DNA from: an uncultured Collinsella sp.
Lineage (GTDB): Bacteria > Actinomycetota > Coriobacteriia > Coriobacteriales > Coriobacteriaceae
NCBI GenBank assembly: GCA_902496335.1
Contig: CABVAO010000003.1
Span: 1 to 64,000 of the forward strand
DNA: 64,000 bases
Direction of reading: 5' to 3'
A model generated the notes under the pieces. That model made no database searches. It saw only the letters and a list, made by a program, of their open reading frames with translations, and was not told the origin of the DNA. Of this stretch, positions 57,600-64,000 are shown piece after piece. Within the stretch, counting starts at the first letter, position 1; every line of letters starts with the position of its first letter. The position numbers and the translations under genes were made by a program.

Positions 57600-58867
57600 G
57601 CGAGCTCCTCTTCAAAGTTATCGATCAGGTTGTTGCCCAGGCGGACGACGGCGGCGCGGGTGCGCTCGTCGGTGGCGGAAAGTGCGGCGTCCTCCAGCTT
57701 GGCGCGGACGAACAGGTCCTCGACGGCGTTTTGGTCAAGGCCGCGGCAGGCGAGGTAGAACAGTTGCTCGTCGCGGACGTGGCCGATGGTGGCGCCGTGG
57801 TTGCCGGCGACGTCGTCCTCGTCGCAGAGAATGACGGGAACGGTCTTGTTGTCGACGCCCTTGTTGGCCAAAAGCACCGTCTCGCGCTCGGTGCCGGTTG
57901 CACCCTTGCAGCCGTGCACGAGGTCGATGGTGCCGCGGTAGACCTTCTTGGACGTGCCGGTCAGCACGCCGTTGGCGTCGATCTCGCACTCGGTCTTGCG
58001 ACCGCGGTGGCGCAGCTCGTAGTTAAAGTCGCGCACCTGCTCTCGGGCGCCCAGGTAGTCAGTATCGATGGTGACCTTGGCGGTATCGCCTAGCAGGTCG
58101 CCGGCAAGGCCGGTGGCGCTGGCGCCAGCACCCAGGACGGTGTGCTGCACGTTGACGCGCGCGCCCTCGTCCAGGAACAGGCCGGTGTCGTCGAGCGCGA
58201 TCCAGCTATCGTCGAGCGTCTGCGTGCAGGTCACGTTGACGGTGGCGTACTCGTGGGCGCACACGCGTAGCACGGAGCCCACGACACCCTCGCCGGTAAC
58301 GGGGGAGTCCAGGGCAATAAGCAGATCGAGCGTTGACTGAGGACGGGCGACGACGTCGATGGCGGCGATGGCCGCGGCTGCATCGACACCGCTCACGCGC
58401 ACGGTAACCGTGGCGTGCTTGTATGCGGGTGCATCGATGACGATGCGCTTGGTAGCGTGCTCGGCCAAGTAGGCGTAGGCAGCCTCACCCATGCCGGTTT
58501 CGAAGGCCTCAGCAGGGGAGAGCTCTTCCTCGAGCTTAATGGCGCCGGCCTGGTAGACGGAGGTTGCGGGCACGTCGAGCTCGGTCTCGGGCGTGATGCG
58601 GGCGCGGTCGGCGGCATCGCCGGGCGCGGAGGCGCGGCGCTCGGGGAAGCGCTCGGCGATGGCTTCCATGGCGGCATCGAAGGCGTCGTCCGAGCCGGCA
58701 AACTGCTCGTCCAGGCCCTCGACCTCAACGGTCTCGGTGGGAGCGGCGGCAAGCTCGTCAGAGAGCTCGAGCTTGGTCTGGTTCATCTTGAGCCAACCCC
58801 AAGTGGCGGCCGGCATCGCGTTGACCTGCTCGAGCGTGGTGGCAGCGGTGTTGGTTTCCTGTTTCAT
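57596..58867 (-). CDS. sufD: Fe-S assembly protein SufD
   Basis: 423 residues. SufB/SufD beta-helix region: IVIDAPAYKHATVTVRVSG, AHEYATVNVTCTQTLDDSWIALDD, HTVLGAGASATGLAGDLLGDTAKVTIDTDYLG and the C-terminal CDEDDVAGNHGATIGHVRDEQLFYLACRGLDQNAVEDLFVRAKLEDA, where the His of NHGAT fits the SufD ligand region. Forms the SufBCD scaffold complex with SufB and SufC. Start shares one base with the sufB stop. Confidence 0.92.
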   Translation of the reverse strand: MKQETNTAATTLEQVNAMPAATWGWLKMNQTKLELSDELAAAPTETVEVEGLDEQFAGSDDAFDAAMEAIAERFPERRASAPGDAADRARITPETELDVPATSVYQAGAIKLEEELSPAEAFETGMGEAAYAYLAEHATKRIVIDAPAYKHATVTVRVSGVDAAAAIAAIDVVARPQSTLDLLIALDSPVTGEGVVGSVLRVCAHEYATVNVTCTQTLDDSWIALDDTGLFLDEGARVNVQHTVLGAGASATGLAGDLLGDTAKVTIDTDYLGAREQVRDFNYELRHRGRKTECEIDANGVLTGTSKKVYRGTIDLVHGCKGATGTERETVLLANKGVDNKTVPVILCDEDDVAGNHGATIGHVRDEQLFYLACRGLDQNAVEDLFVRAKLEDAALSATDERTRAAVVRLGNNLIDNFEEELA

Positions 58868-60279
58868 TATCCGATCGCTCCTTCCATCTCGAGCTTGATC
58901 AGGTTGTTCATCTCGACGGCGTACTCCAGCGGCAGCTCCTTGGAGACCGGGTTGGCAAAGCCGTTGACGATCATGGTGCGGGCCTCTTCCTCCGAGATGC
59001 CGCGGCTCATCAGGTAGAACACCTTATCGTCGCCGATACGTCCGATGGTGGCCTCGTGGCCGATGTCGACGTTCTTGGCGCGGATGTCCATGGCCGGAAT
59101 AGTGTCGGAGCGGCTTTGGTCGTCGAGCATCAGCGACTGGCAGCTCACGGTTGCCTTGGAGCCCTCGGCCTTGGGTGTCGCCACAATAGAGCTGCGGAAG
59201 GTCTGAATGCCGCCACTCTTGGAGATGCCCTTGGTCTCGACGGTTGCCGAGGTCTCGGGCGCGTTGAGCACGACCTTGCAGCCGGTGTCGAGGTTCTGCC
59301 CGGCGCCGGCAAAGGTGATGCCGGTAAAGCTCGAACGGGCGCGGCGGCCGTTGAGCACGCTCATGGGATAGAGGTAGCCCACGTGGCTGCCGAAGGAGCC
59401 ACTGATCCACTCGATGTCGCCGTCCTCGTCCACGCGCGCACGCTTGGTGTTGAGGTTGTACATGTTCTTGGACCAGTTCTCGATGGTCGAGTAGCGCAGG
59501 TGCGCGCGCTTGCCCACAAAAAGCTCGACAGCGCCGGCGTGGAGGTTGGCCACGTTGTACTTGGGCGCGGAGCAACCCTCGATAAAGTGCAGGTCGGCAT
59601 CGTCCTCGACGATGATGAGCGTGTGCTCAAACTGGCCGGCGCCCTTGGCGTTAAGGCGGAAGTAGCTCTGCAGCGGGAAGTCCAACTTGGTGCCCTTGGG
59701 CACGTAGACAAACGAGCCGCCCGACCATACGGCGCCGTGCAGGGCCGCAAATTTGTGGTCGGTGGGTGGGATGAGCGTCATAAACTTCTCGTGGATGAGC
59801 GGTTCCCACTGCGGGTCGTGCAGGGCTTCCTCAATACCGGAGTAGACGATGCCCATCTTGGAGGCGGTGTCCTGCATGTTGTGGTAGACGAGCTCGGAGT
59901 CGTACTGCGCGCCGACGCCTGCCAGGTAGCTGCGTTCGGCCTCGGGGATGCCCAGGCGCTCAAAGGTATTCTTGATGTCGTCGGGCACCGACTCCCAGTC
60001 GTGCTTTTGATCGGTGTTGGGCTTGACATAGGTGACGATGTTATCCATGTCCAGGCCCTCGATGGAGGGGCCCCACGTCGGGTCGGGAAAACGATTAAAG
60101 ATCTCGAGGGACTTTAAGCGCAGGTCGAGCATCCACTGCGGCTCGTCCTTCTTGGCGCTGATCTCGCGCACGATGTCGGGCGTGATGCCGGCGTCGAGGC
60201 GCTCAAATCCCTCCTCGCCATAGGTGAAGTCGTAGAGGCTGCGGTCGATGTCCGCGACCTCGGTGCGGTTCTTGGTCAT
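58867..60279 (-). CDS. sufB: Fe-S assembly protein SufB
   Basis: 470 residues, normal length. SufB motifs: YGEEGFERLDAGITPDIVREIS at the start, VWSGGSFVYVPKGTKLDFPLQSYFRLN, HFIEGCSAPKYNVANLHAGAVELFVGKRAHLRYSTIENWSKNMYNLNTKRA (with the assembly Cys of EGCSAP) and the C-terminal GHEATIGRIGDDKVFYLMSRGISEEEARTMIVNGFANPV. Core of the SUF scaffold. 12 nt after sufC. Confidence 0.96.
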   Translation of the reverse strand: MTKNRTEVADIDRSLYDFTYGEEGFERLDAGITPDIVREISAKKDEPQWMLDLRLKSLEIFNRFPDPTWGPSIEGLDMDNIVTYVKPNTDQKHDWESVPDDIKNTFERLGIPEAERSYLAGVGAQYDSELVYHNMQDTASKMGIVYSGIEEALHDPQWEPLIHEKFMTLIPPTDHKFAALHGAVWSGGSFVYVPKGTKLDFPLQSYFRLNAKGAGQFEHTLIIVEDDADLHFIEGCSAPKYNVANLHAGAVELFVGKRAHLRYSTIENWSKNMYNLNTKRARVDEDGDIEWISGSFGSHVGYLYPMSVLNGRRARSSFTGITFAGAGQNLDTGCKVVLNAPETSATVETKGISKSGGIQTFRSSIVATPKAEGSKATVSCQSLMLDDQSRSDTIPAMDIRAKNVDIGHEATIGRIGDDKVFYLMSRGISEEEARTMIVNGFANPVSKELPLEYAVEMNNLIKLEMEGAIG

Positions 60280-60291
60280 TGCGTCGCCCCT

Positions 60292-61092
60292 TTACGCCTG
60301 CTGCTCGGCAGCGGCGGACTCGGCCTGGGCGCGCTGCTCGGCGGCCTCGCGCTCGAAGGTCTCAAAGCCGTTCTTGTCGATCCAGGGGATGAGCGAGGCG
60401 TCGTCCTCGCGCACGATGTGACCCTTGACCATAACGTGGACGCGGTCGACATCCAAGTGCTCCAGGATGCGCGTGTTGTGCGTGATAATGAGCATGGAGC
60501 CGTCGCAGCTCTTGCGGTAGGCGTCCATGCCGTGGCTGACGGTGGAAAGCGCGTCGACGTCCAGGCCCGAGTCGGTCTCGTCGAGGATGGCGAGCTTGGG
60601 CTGCAGCAACAGGAGCTGGAGCATCTCGACCTTCTTCTTCTCGCCGCCCGAGAAGCCCACGCCCAGCTCGCGGTTGAGGTAGGCGGTATCCATGTTGAGC
60701 TCGGCCGCGAGCTCCTTGACGCGACGGCGGAACTCCTTGCCCTTCATCTCCAGGCCGGGGCGGCCGGCGATGCTGGCGCGCAAAAAGCTCGACAGCGGCA
60801 CGCCCGGAATCTCGACCGGGGCCTGGAAGCTCAGGAACAGGCCGGCGCGCGAGCGCTTGTCGGTGGTGAGCTCGGTGATGTCCTGGCCGTCAAAGACGAT
60901 GCGGCCGTCGTTGACCGTGTAAACGGGGTCGCCCATGACCAGGTGGCCGAGGGTGGACTTGCCGGCGCCGTTAGGTCCCATCAGAACGTGGGTCTCGCCG
61001 GCGGCGACGTTGAGGTTGACGTTGTGGAGGATGGTCTTCTCGTCCACGGAGGCGGTCAGACCTTCGATGGAAAGCAGCGGATTTGCGCTCAT
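60292..61092 (-). CDS. sufC: Fe-S assembly ATPase SufC
   Basis: 266 residues. ABC-type ATPase of the SUF complex: Walker A MGPNGAGKSTLG, Q-loop SFQAPVEIPGV (SufC-specific), signature FSGGEKKKVEMLQ and Walker B LAILDETDSGLDVDA, with ITHNTRIL as H-loop. The ~25-residue tail (FEREAAEQRAQAESAAAEQQA) is an Ala/Gln-rich extension. ATG 61092 behind GAGGGAC. First gene of sufCBDSU. Confidence 0.96.
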   Translation of the reverse strand: MSANPLLSIEGLTASVDEKTILHNVNLNVAAGETHVLMGPNGAGKSTLGHLVMGDPVYTVNDGRIVFDGQDITELTTDKRSRAGLFLSFQAPVEIPGVPLSSFLRASIAGRPGLEMKGKEFRRRVKELAAELNMDTAYLNRELGVGFSGGEKKKVEMLQLLLLQPKLAILDETDSGLDVDALSTVSHGMDAYRKSCDGSMLIITHNTRILEHLDVDRVHVMVKGHIVREDDASLIPWIDKNGFETFEREAAEQRAQAESAAAEQQA

Positions 61093-61156
61093 GCTGTCCC
61101 TCTCTGTATATGGTGTACTCATAGGTGTACTAAACCCTAGGAATCTTCTCGGAATA

Positions 61157-61184
61157 AAGTTACTATGGGTTCGGCGTTAGTCAA
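61157..61184 (-). promoter_or_regulatory. suf operon promoter
   Basis: Minus strand -35 TTGACT (61184-61179), 16-nt spacer, -10 TAACTT (61162-61157); 65 nt before sufC. The Rrf2-type sites lie 40-110 nt upstream of it, nearer the divergent rrf2-type gene. Confidence 0.6.
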
Positions 61185-61222
61185 GGGAAAACCCGACTAA
61201 TCCACTCGACTTTTCAAATTCT

Positions 61223-61295
61223 GGGACAAAATAACCTGTTGTGTTTGTCTCATTTACTTAAGATTTGGGACAAACAAAGCTGGTTATATTGTCCC
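61223..61295. promoter_or_regulatory. Two 29-bp Rrf2-type operator palindromes
   Basis: Site one 61223-61251 and site two 61267-61295 each have outer arms GGGACAA / TTGTC(C/T)C with AC(C)TGnTT in the middle. Their starts are 44 bp apart, about four helical turns. Both lie between the suf promoter and the Rrf2-type gene. Confidence 0.65.
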
Positions 61296-61316
61296 AGATG
61301 CGATGGGAGGGTAGGT

Positions 61317-61748
61317 ATGCTCATTTCTTCCAAGGGCCGCTATGCCCTCCGACTGATGATCTATATCGCGGCGCTCGGTGACGCCGAGGGCAAGATTGCC
61401 CTGCGCGAGGTTGCCGACCGCGAGCATATCTCACAAAAGTATTTGGAGCAGCTGGTTCGTCCGCTTATGAAGGCGGGCCTGCTTAAGAGCGTGCGCGGCA
61501 AGGGCGGTGGCTACATGATGGCCAAGGACCCCGCCGAGGTGCGTGCCGGCGACATCCTGCGTGCCGTCGAGGGCAGTACGGCTCCGGTGGCGTGCGATGG
61601 CATCGACAACAGCTGCGCCCGCAGCGACCTGTGTTCCACCGTCAAGTTCTGGCGCGGCCTGGACGAGGTCATCGAGAACTATGTTGACGGCGTGACGTTG
61701 GCCGACCTGGCCGCCGTCCCCGAGATCAACTTTGACATTAAGCTGTAG
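61317..61748 (+). CDS. Rrf2-family Fe-S-sensing transcriptional regulator (IscR/SufR-like)
   Basis: 143 residues. Winged helix-turn-helix starting SSKGRYALRLMIYIAAL, with ADREHISQKYLEQLVRPLMKAGLLKSVRGKGGGYMMAKDPAEV; then a three-cysteine cluster motif C-x6-C-x5-C (CDGIDNSCARSDLC) that would hold a [2Fe-2S] or [4Fe-4S] cluster, as in IscR. Divergent from sufCBDSU, so repression of suf when clusters are plentiful is the obvious role; the palindromes in between also allow autoregulation. GGGAGGGTAG precedes ATG 61317. Confidence 0.93.
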   Translation: MLISSKGRYALRLMIYIAALGDAEGKIALREVADREHISQKYLEQLVRPLMKAGLLKSVRGKGGGYMMAKDPAEVRAGDILRAVEGSTAPVACDGIDNSCARSDLCSTVKFWRGLDEVIENYVDGVTLADLAAVPEINFDIKL

Positions 61749-61756
61749 GGGTGCAA

Positions 61757-62044
61757 ATGGCATCTCTTGACAAGGTGTATAAGCAAATCGAAGCTTTTGC
61801 TCGGGAATGTGACGCCGAGAAGGTCGTGTTGTTTGGTTCTCGTGCTCGAGGCGACAACTTGCCCAAGAGCGATATTGACATCGCCGTAGCAGGTTGCCGG
61901 GATTTCGGCCGTTTCTCATATTTGATCGAGGAACATCTTGATACTCTTTTAGATGTAGATGTCGTCAATCTCGACGAGTCCCTATCGCAGCAATTGCTCG
62001 ATGAGATTGCCAAGGATGGTGTGATTCTGTATGAAAAAATATGA
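61757..62044 (+). CDS. MNT-type nucleotidyltransferase (antitoxin-like)
   Basis: 95 residues. Minimal nucleotidyltransferase with the GSRARGDNLPKSDIDIAV motif (GSx10DxD) and a further acidic residue in DVDVVNLDE. In HEPN-MNT toxin-antitoxin pairs this protein neutralises its HEPN partner by adding AMP to a Tyr. GGGGTG precedes ATG 61757. Its 3' end overlaps the HEPN-like gene by 14 nt, as expected for such pairs. 9 nt after the Rrf2-type gene, so possibly read from the same promoter. Confidence 0.88.
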   Translation: MASLDKVYKQIEAFARECDAEKVVLFGSRARGDNLPKSDIDIAVAGCRDFGRFSYLIEEHLDTLLDVDVVNLDESLSQQLLDEIAKDGVILYEKI

Positions 62045-62450
62045 GAACTTTGTTAGCGCCTTGGCGAATCTTGAGGATGCGCCCAATCAGGATCTCAACA
62101 ATGATTTTGTTCAGAGTGGATTGATTAATAAGTTCAATCTTCAATTTGAACTGAGCTGGAAGCTCCTTAAGCGTCTGCTCGAGTATGAGGGCGCCACGCT
62201 TGCCGCGTCGGGGTCTCCTCGTGCCATCTTGAAGGAGTCCTACCGATTCTACGACTTTATTGATGAGGCAGCCTGGCTGGATATGCTCAGAGACCGCAAT
62301 ACGAACGTCCATATCTACGACAACAAGCTCGCTCAAGATTTGATTCAGCGCATCTTGAACGTCTATATTCCCGCTTTCTGTCAGTTGAGAGACGGGCTGA
62401 CGAAACGTTACGGCGAGCTTCTGTTGGCGCCCGACGACCAGTTTGTCTAA
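62031..62450 (+). CDS. HEPN-like protein, HI0074 family (substrate-binding partner / toxin-like)
   Basis: 139 residues, all alpha-helical; matches the NTase substrate-binding family (HI0074): NKFNLQFELSWKLLKRLLEYEG, PRAILKESYRFYDFIDEAAWLDMLRDRNTNVHIYDNKLA. The RDRNTNVH segment fits the HEPN R-x4-6-H RNase motif, with the following Tyr as a possible AMPylation target. Overlapping the MNT gene and encoded after it. Whether it is an active toxin or only a substrate-binding partner is not decidable. Confidence 0.88.
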   Translation: MKKYENFVSALANLEDAPNQDLNNDFVQSGLINKFNLQFELSWKLLKRLLEYEGATLAASGSPRAILKESYRFYDFIDEAAWLDMLRDRNTNVHIYDNKLAQDLIQRILNVYIPAFCQLRDGLTKRYGELLLAPDDQFV

Positions 62451-62578
62451 TTCCTTAAGATTTCGCGGAGGGTTGTTGCCGTTTACCGAGGGGTTGTTGT
62501 GTAACAACGGGCGAGCTGCAATACTGATTTCTATCTTTGCAAACTGAACTTTAATTACACCAATGCAGGGAGGATCTT

Positions 62579-64000
62579 ATGCAGCCCAAGCATTCTGCTA
62601 TTGTCGCGGGCCTGACGTTGGCGCTTTCGTTTGGCGCCGTTTCCGCGCCGGCACCCGCCGCTGCCGAGGAGCCCACGCCGGGCGTTGCCTCGGATGCCAC
62701 CGATATCGATAAGGGTCTCTACACCCAGCAGTCCTTCTCGGGCGTGCTGAGGTCGGTCCAGGGCGTTTCGTTTGTCAACGTGACTCCCGAGATGAAGTAC
62801 TTTACCAAGTACGAGAGCCATGGTAACTACAACCAGGGATTTTCGTATGGTGACGGCTATAACGCACTGGGTTACTATCAGTTTGATCGCCGCTGGTCGC
62901 TCATTCTGTTTATGAAGCAGGTTTACAACTACGATTCTGCCAAGTACAGCATGCTCAAGGATGCGATTGATCGCGGCAGCGAGATTTCCAACACGAGCAA
63001 TGCCATGTACGAGAACGGCCAGCTCACCGAGCTGGGCCATATCGCGCAGGATGCCTTCCAAGGTGCGTATAACACCGATCCTGTTGAGTTCTCAGCACTT
63101 CAAGATGCTTATGCGTACAACTCGTACTATGCGGTGACCGAGGCGTGGCTCAAGAGCGGCCTGGGTATTGATATTTCGGGCCGCGCCGACTGCGTCAAGG
63201 GCATGGTGTGGAGCATTACCAACATGTGCGGCACTGGTGGCTGCAGGGACTTTTTCCGCTGGGCGAATCTTTCTAATGATATGACTGACCGTGAGTTTGT
63301 GACGGCGCTCTCCAATAGCGTGGTCAACAATGTCGCCACCAAGTATTCGAGCCAGCCCCAGTATCATGAGGGCTGGAAGAACCGTTATAAGAATGAGCTG
63401 AAGGACTGCTTGGCTTATATCGCCGAGGATGAGGCTGCCGCTGCGACGCCCGTGCAGCCCGAGCCTACGCCGGCGCCCTCGCAGACACCTGATTCGAATG
63501 ACGGCTCGAGTGACGATGTCAACGATGACAGGATGGATGCGCCCTCGACCGATGCTGACGGTAATGGCTCTGCTGGTGGCGCTACCAACGACGGCTCTAC
63601 CTCGAACGGCTCCGATTTGAACGGCTCTGCTGCGGGCGATTCGCCTTCAAGCTCTGCCGGCAATACGGACAGCGACGCTTCTGGTTCGACCGGCGCTGAC
63701 ACCTCTAACTCATCTACTGGCTCGAGCGATTCGTCCGTTGACACCGGCTCTAACAACGGCTCCGGCTCTGACACGACCCCTGATTCCGATGCTTCCAAGG
63801 ACGACTCGAATAAGGCGCCGGACGCTCCCGTTGCTTCGCCGGACAAGAAGTCTTCTTTCTCCGAGCAGCTTGGTTCTACGCTGGGTTCTTCGCTGATGGC
63901 TGGCGTCAATAAGGGCTCGGCCCAGAACAAGGACAACTCTGATCAGGGTTCCACGGAAAAGACCGAGGCCGCAAGGGACGACTCCAAGGACAAGGCTTCC
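62579..64000 (+). CDS. Secreted lysozyme-like protein with long Ser/Asp/Gly-rich tail (cut by window end)
   Basis: Open from ATG 62579 (behind GGGAGGA) through the window end; at least 474 residues, stop not seen. A signal peptide with hydrophobic core (IVAGLTLALSFGAVSAPAPAAAEEP) covers about residues 1-28. Residues ~60-285 form an unrecognised domain whose Glu-containing motif KYESHGNYNQGFSYGDG...ALGYYQFDRR resembles the ESxGN...G.YQ pattern of lysozyme-like transglycosylases/muramidases, so a peptidoglycan-cleaving role is inferred. Cys pairs are in ADCVKG...NMCGTGGCRDF. From ~285 onward the chain is a low-complexity Ser/Asp/Gly/Asn/Thr linker, typical of surface or wall-spanning proteins. 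Confidence 0.8.
   Translation, partial: MQPKHSAIVAGLTLALSFGAVSAPAPAAAEEPTPGVASDATDIDKGLYTQQSFSGVLRSVQGVSFVNVTPEMKYFTKYESHGNYNQGFSYGDGYNALGYYQFDRRWSLILFMKQVYNYDSAKYSMLKDAIDRGSEISNTSNAMYENGQLTELGHIAQDAFQGAYNTDPVEFSALQDAYAYNSYYAVTEAWLKSGLGIDISGRADCVKGMVWSITNMCGTGGCRDFFRWANLSNDMTDREFVTALSNSVVNNVATKYSSQPQYHEGWKNRYKNELKDCLAYIAEDEAAAATPVQPEPTPAPSQTPDSNDGSSDDVNDDRMDAPSTDADGNGSAGGATNDGSTSNGSDLNGSAAGDSPSSSAGNTDSDASGSTGADTSNSSTGSSDSSVDTGSNNGSGSDTTPDSDASKDDSNKAPDAPVASPDKKSSFSEQLGSTLGSSLMAGVNKGSAQNKDNSDQGSTEKTEAARDDSKDKAS

Overview
The window looks like a chromosome segment of a GC-rich anaerobic actinobacterium of class Coriobacteriia, most probably Collinsella or a close relative. The grounds are: Rho with a very long Ala/Lys/Arg/Pro-rich N-terminal extension, a CarD regulator, a SufCBDS-SufU operon under an Rrf2 repressor, ATP-type PEP carboxykinase, a GGGtGRT protein beside a NifU-like scaffold, and many copies of a palindrome with arms CCACCACAAAG / CTTTGTGGTGG between genes. 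The genus is inferred from these traits; I ran no search.

Layout. 1-0.8 kb: a 5'-truncated IS110-type transposase with a C-terminal helix-turn-helix. 0.86-3.6 kb: a zinc/cadmium export locus (P1B ATPase, separate HMA metal-binding protein, SmtB-type ArsR sensor) with three matching operator-like palindromes. 3.9-5.2 kb: a nuclease-like orphan gene surrounded by four copies of a 27-31 nt motif. 5.7-13.4 kb: DEDDh exonuclease, His-rich 10-TM metal exporter, UPF0178, HdeD-like protein, nitroreductase, two tandem histidine phosphatases, DUF1015-like protein and M20 peptidase. 13.6-16 kb: serine biosynthesis serC-serA. 16-22.5 kb: K+/H+ antiporter, metallophosphatase, flippase, lactate permease. 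22.8-28.9 kb: pckA, B3/B4-domain protein with a structured leader, MarR, DegV, MGMT-like protein and trpS, separated by palindromes, plus an sRNA candidate. 29-31.7 kb: WecA/TagO-like transferase, a 6S-RNA-like ncRNA and a radical SAM activase. 31.8-39.5 kb: tRNA-Ala, a coiled-coil membrane protein, pncB, proB, a prolyl aminopeptidase, proA, an HD protein and carD. 39.8-47 kb: argS, rho, an unknown protein and VanZ. 47-50.9 kb: ROK sugar kinase, aminotransferase, tRNA-His, two tRNA-Lys, an att-like duplication and dinD. 51-54.6 kb: FAD oxidase/reductase, GGGtGRT protein and Fe-S scaffold. 55-55.8 kb: a REP-type (Y1) transposase. 55.8-61.7 kb: suf operon with divergent Rrf2 gene. 61.7-62.5 kb: MNT-HEPN pair. 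62.6 kb to the end: a secreted lysozyme-like protein, cut by the window edge.

Themes. Several genes serve metal and Fe-S homeostasis: Zn export, SUF, the NifU-like/GGGtGRT pair, and Rrf2 with 29-bp operators. Small-palindrome traffic is heavy: at least seven copies of one family, several of others, and a single-copy REP-associated tyrosine transposase that could mobilise one of them. RNA regulation is suggested by a 6S-like RNA, an sRNA candidate with a UCCC-rich loop, and a B3/B4 leader able to form mutually exclusive hairpins. The remainder is ordinary core metabolism and translation. No CRISPR array, rRNA or intact prophage is present.
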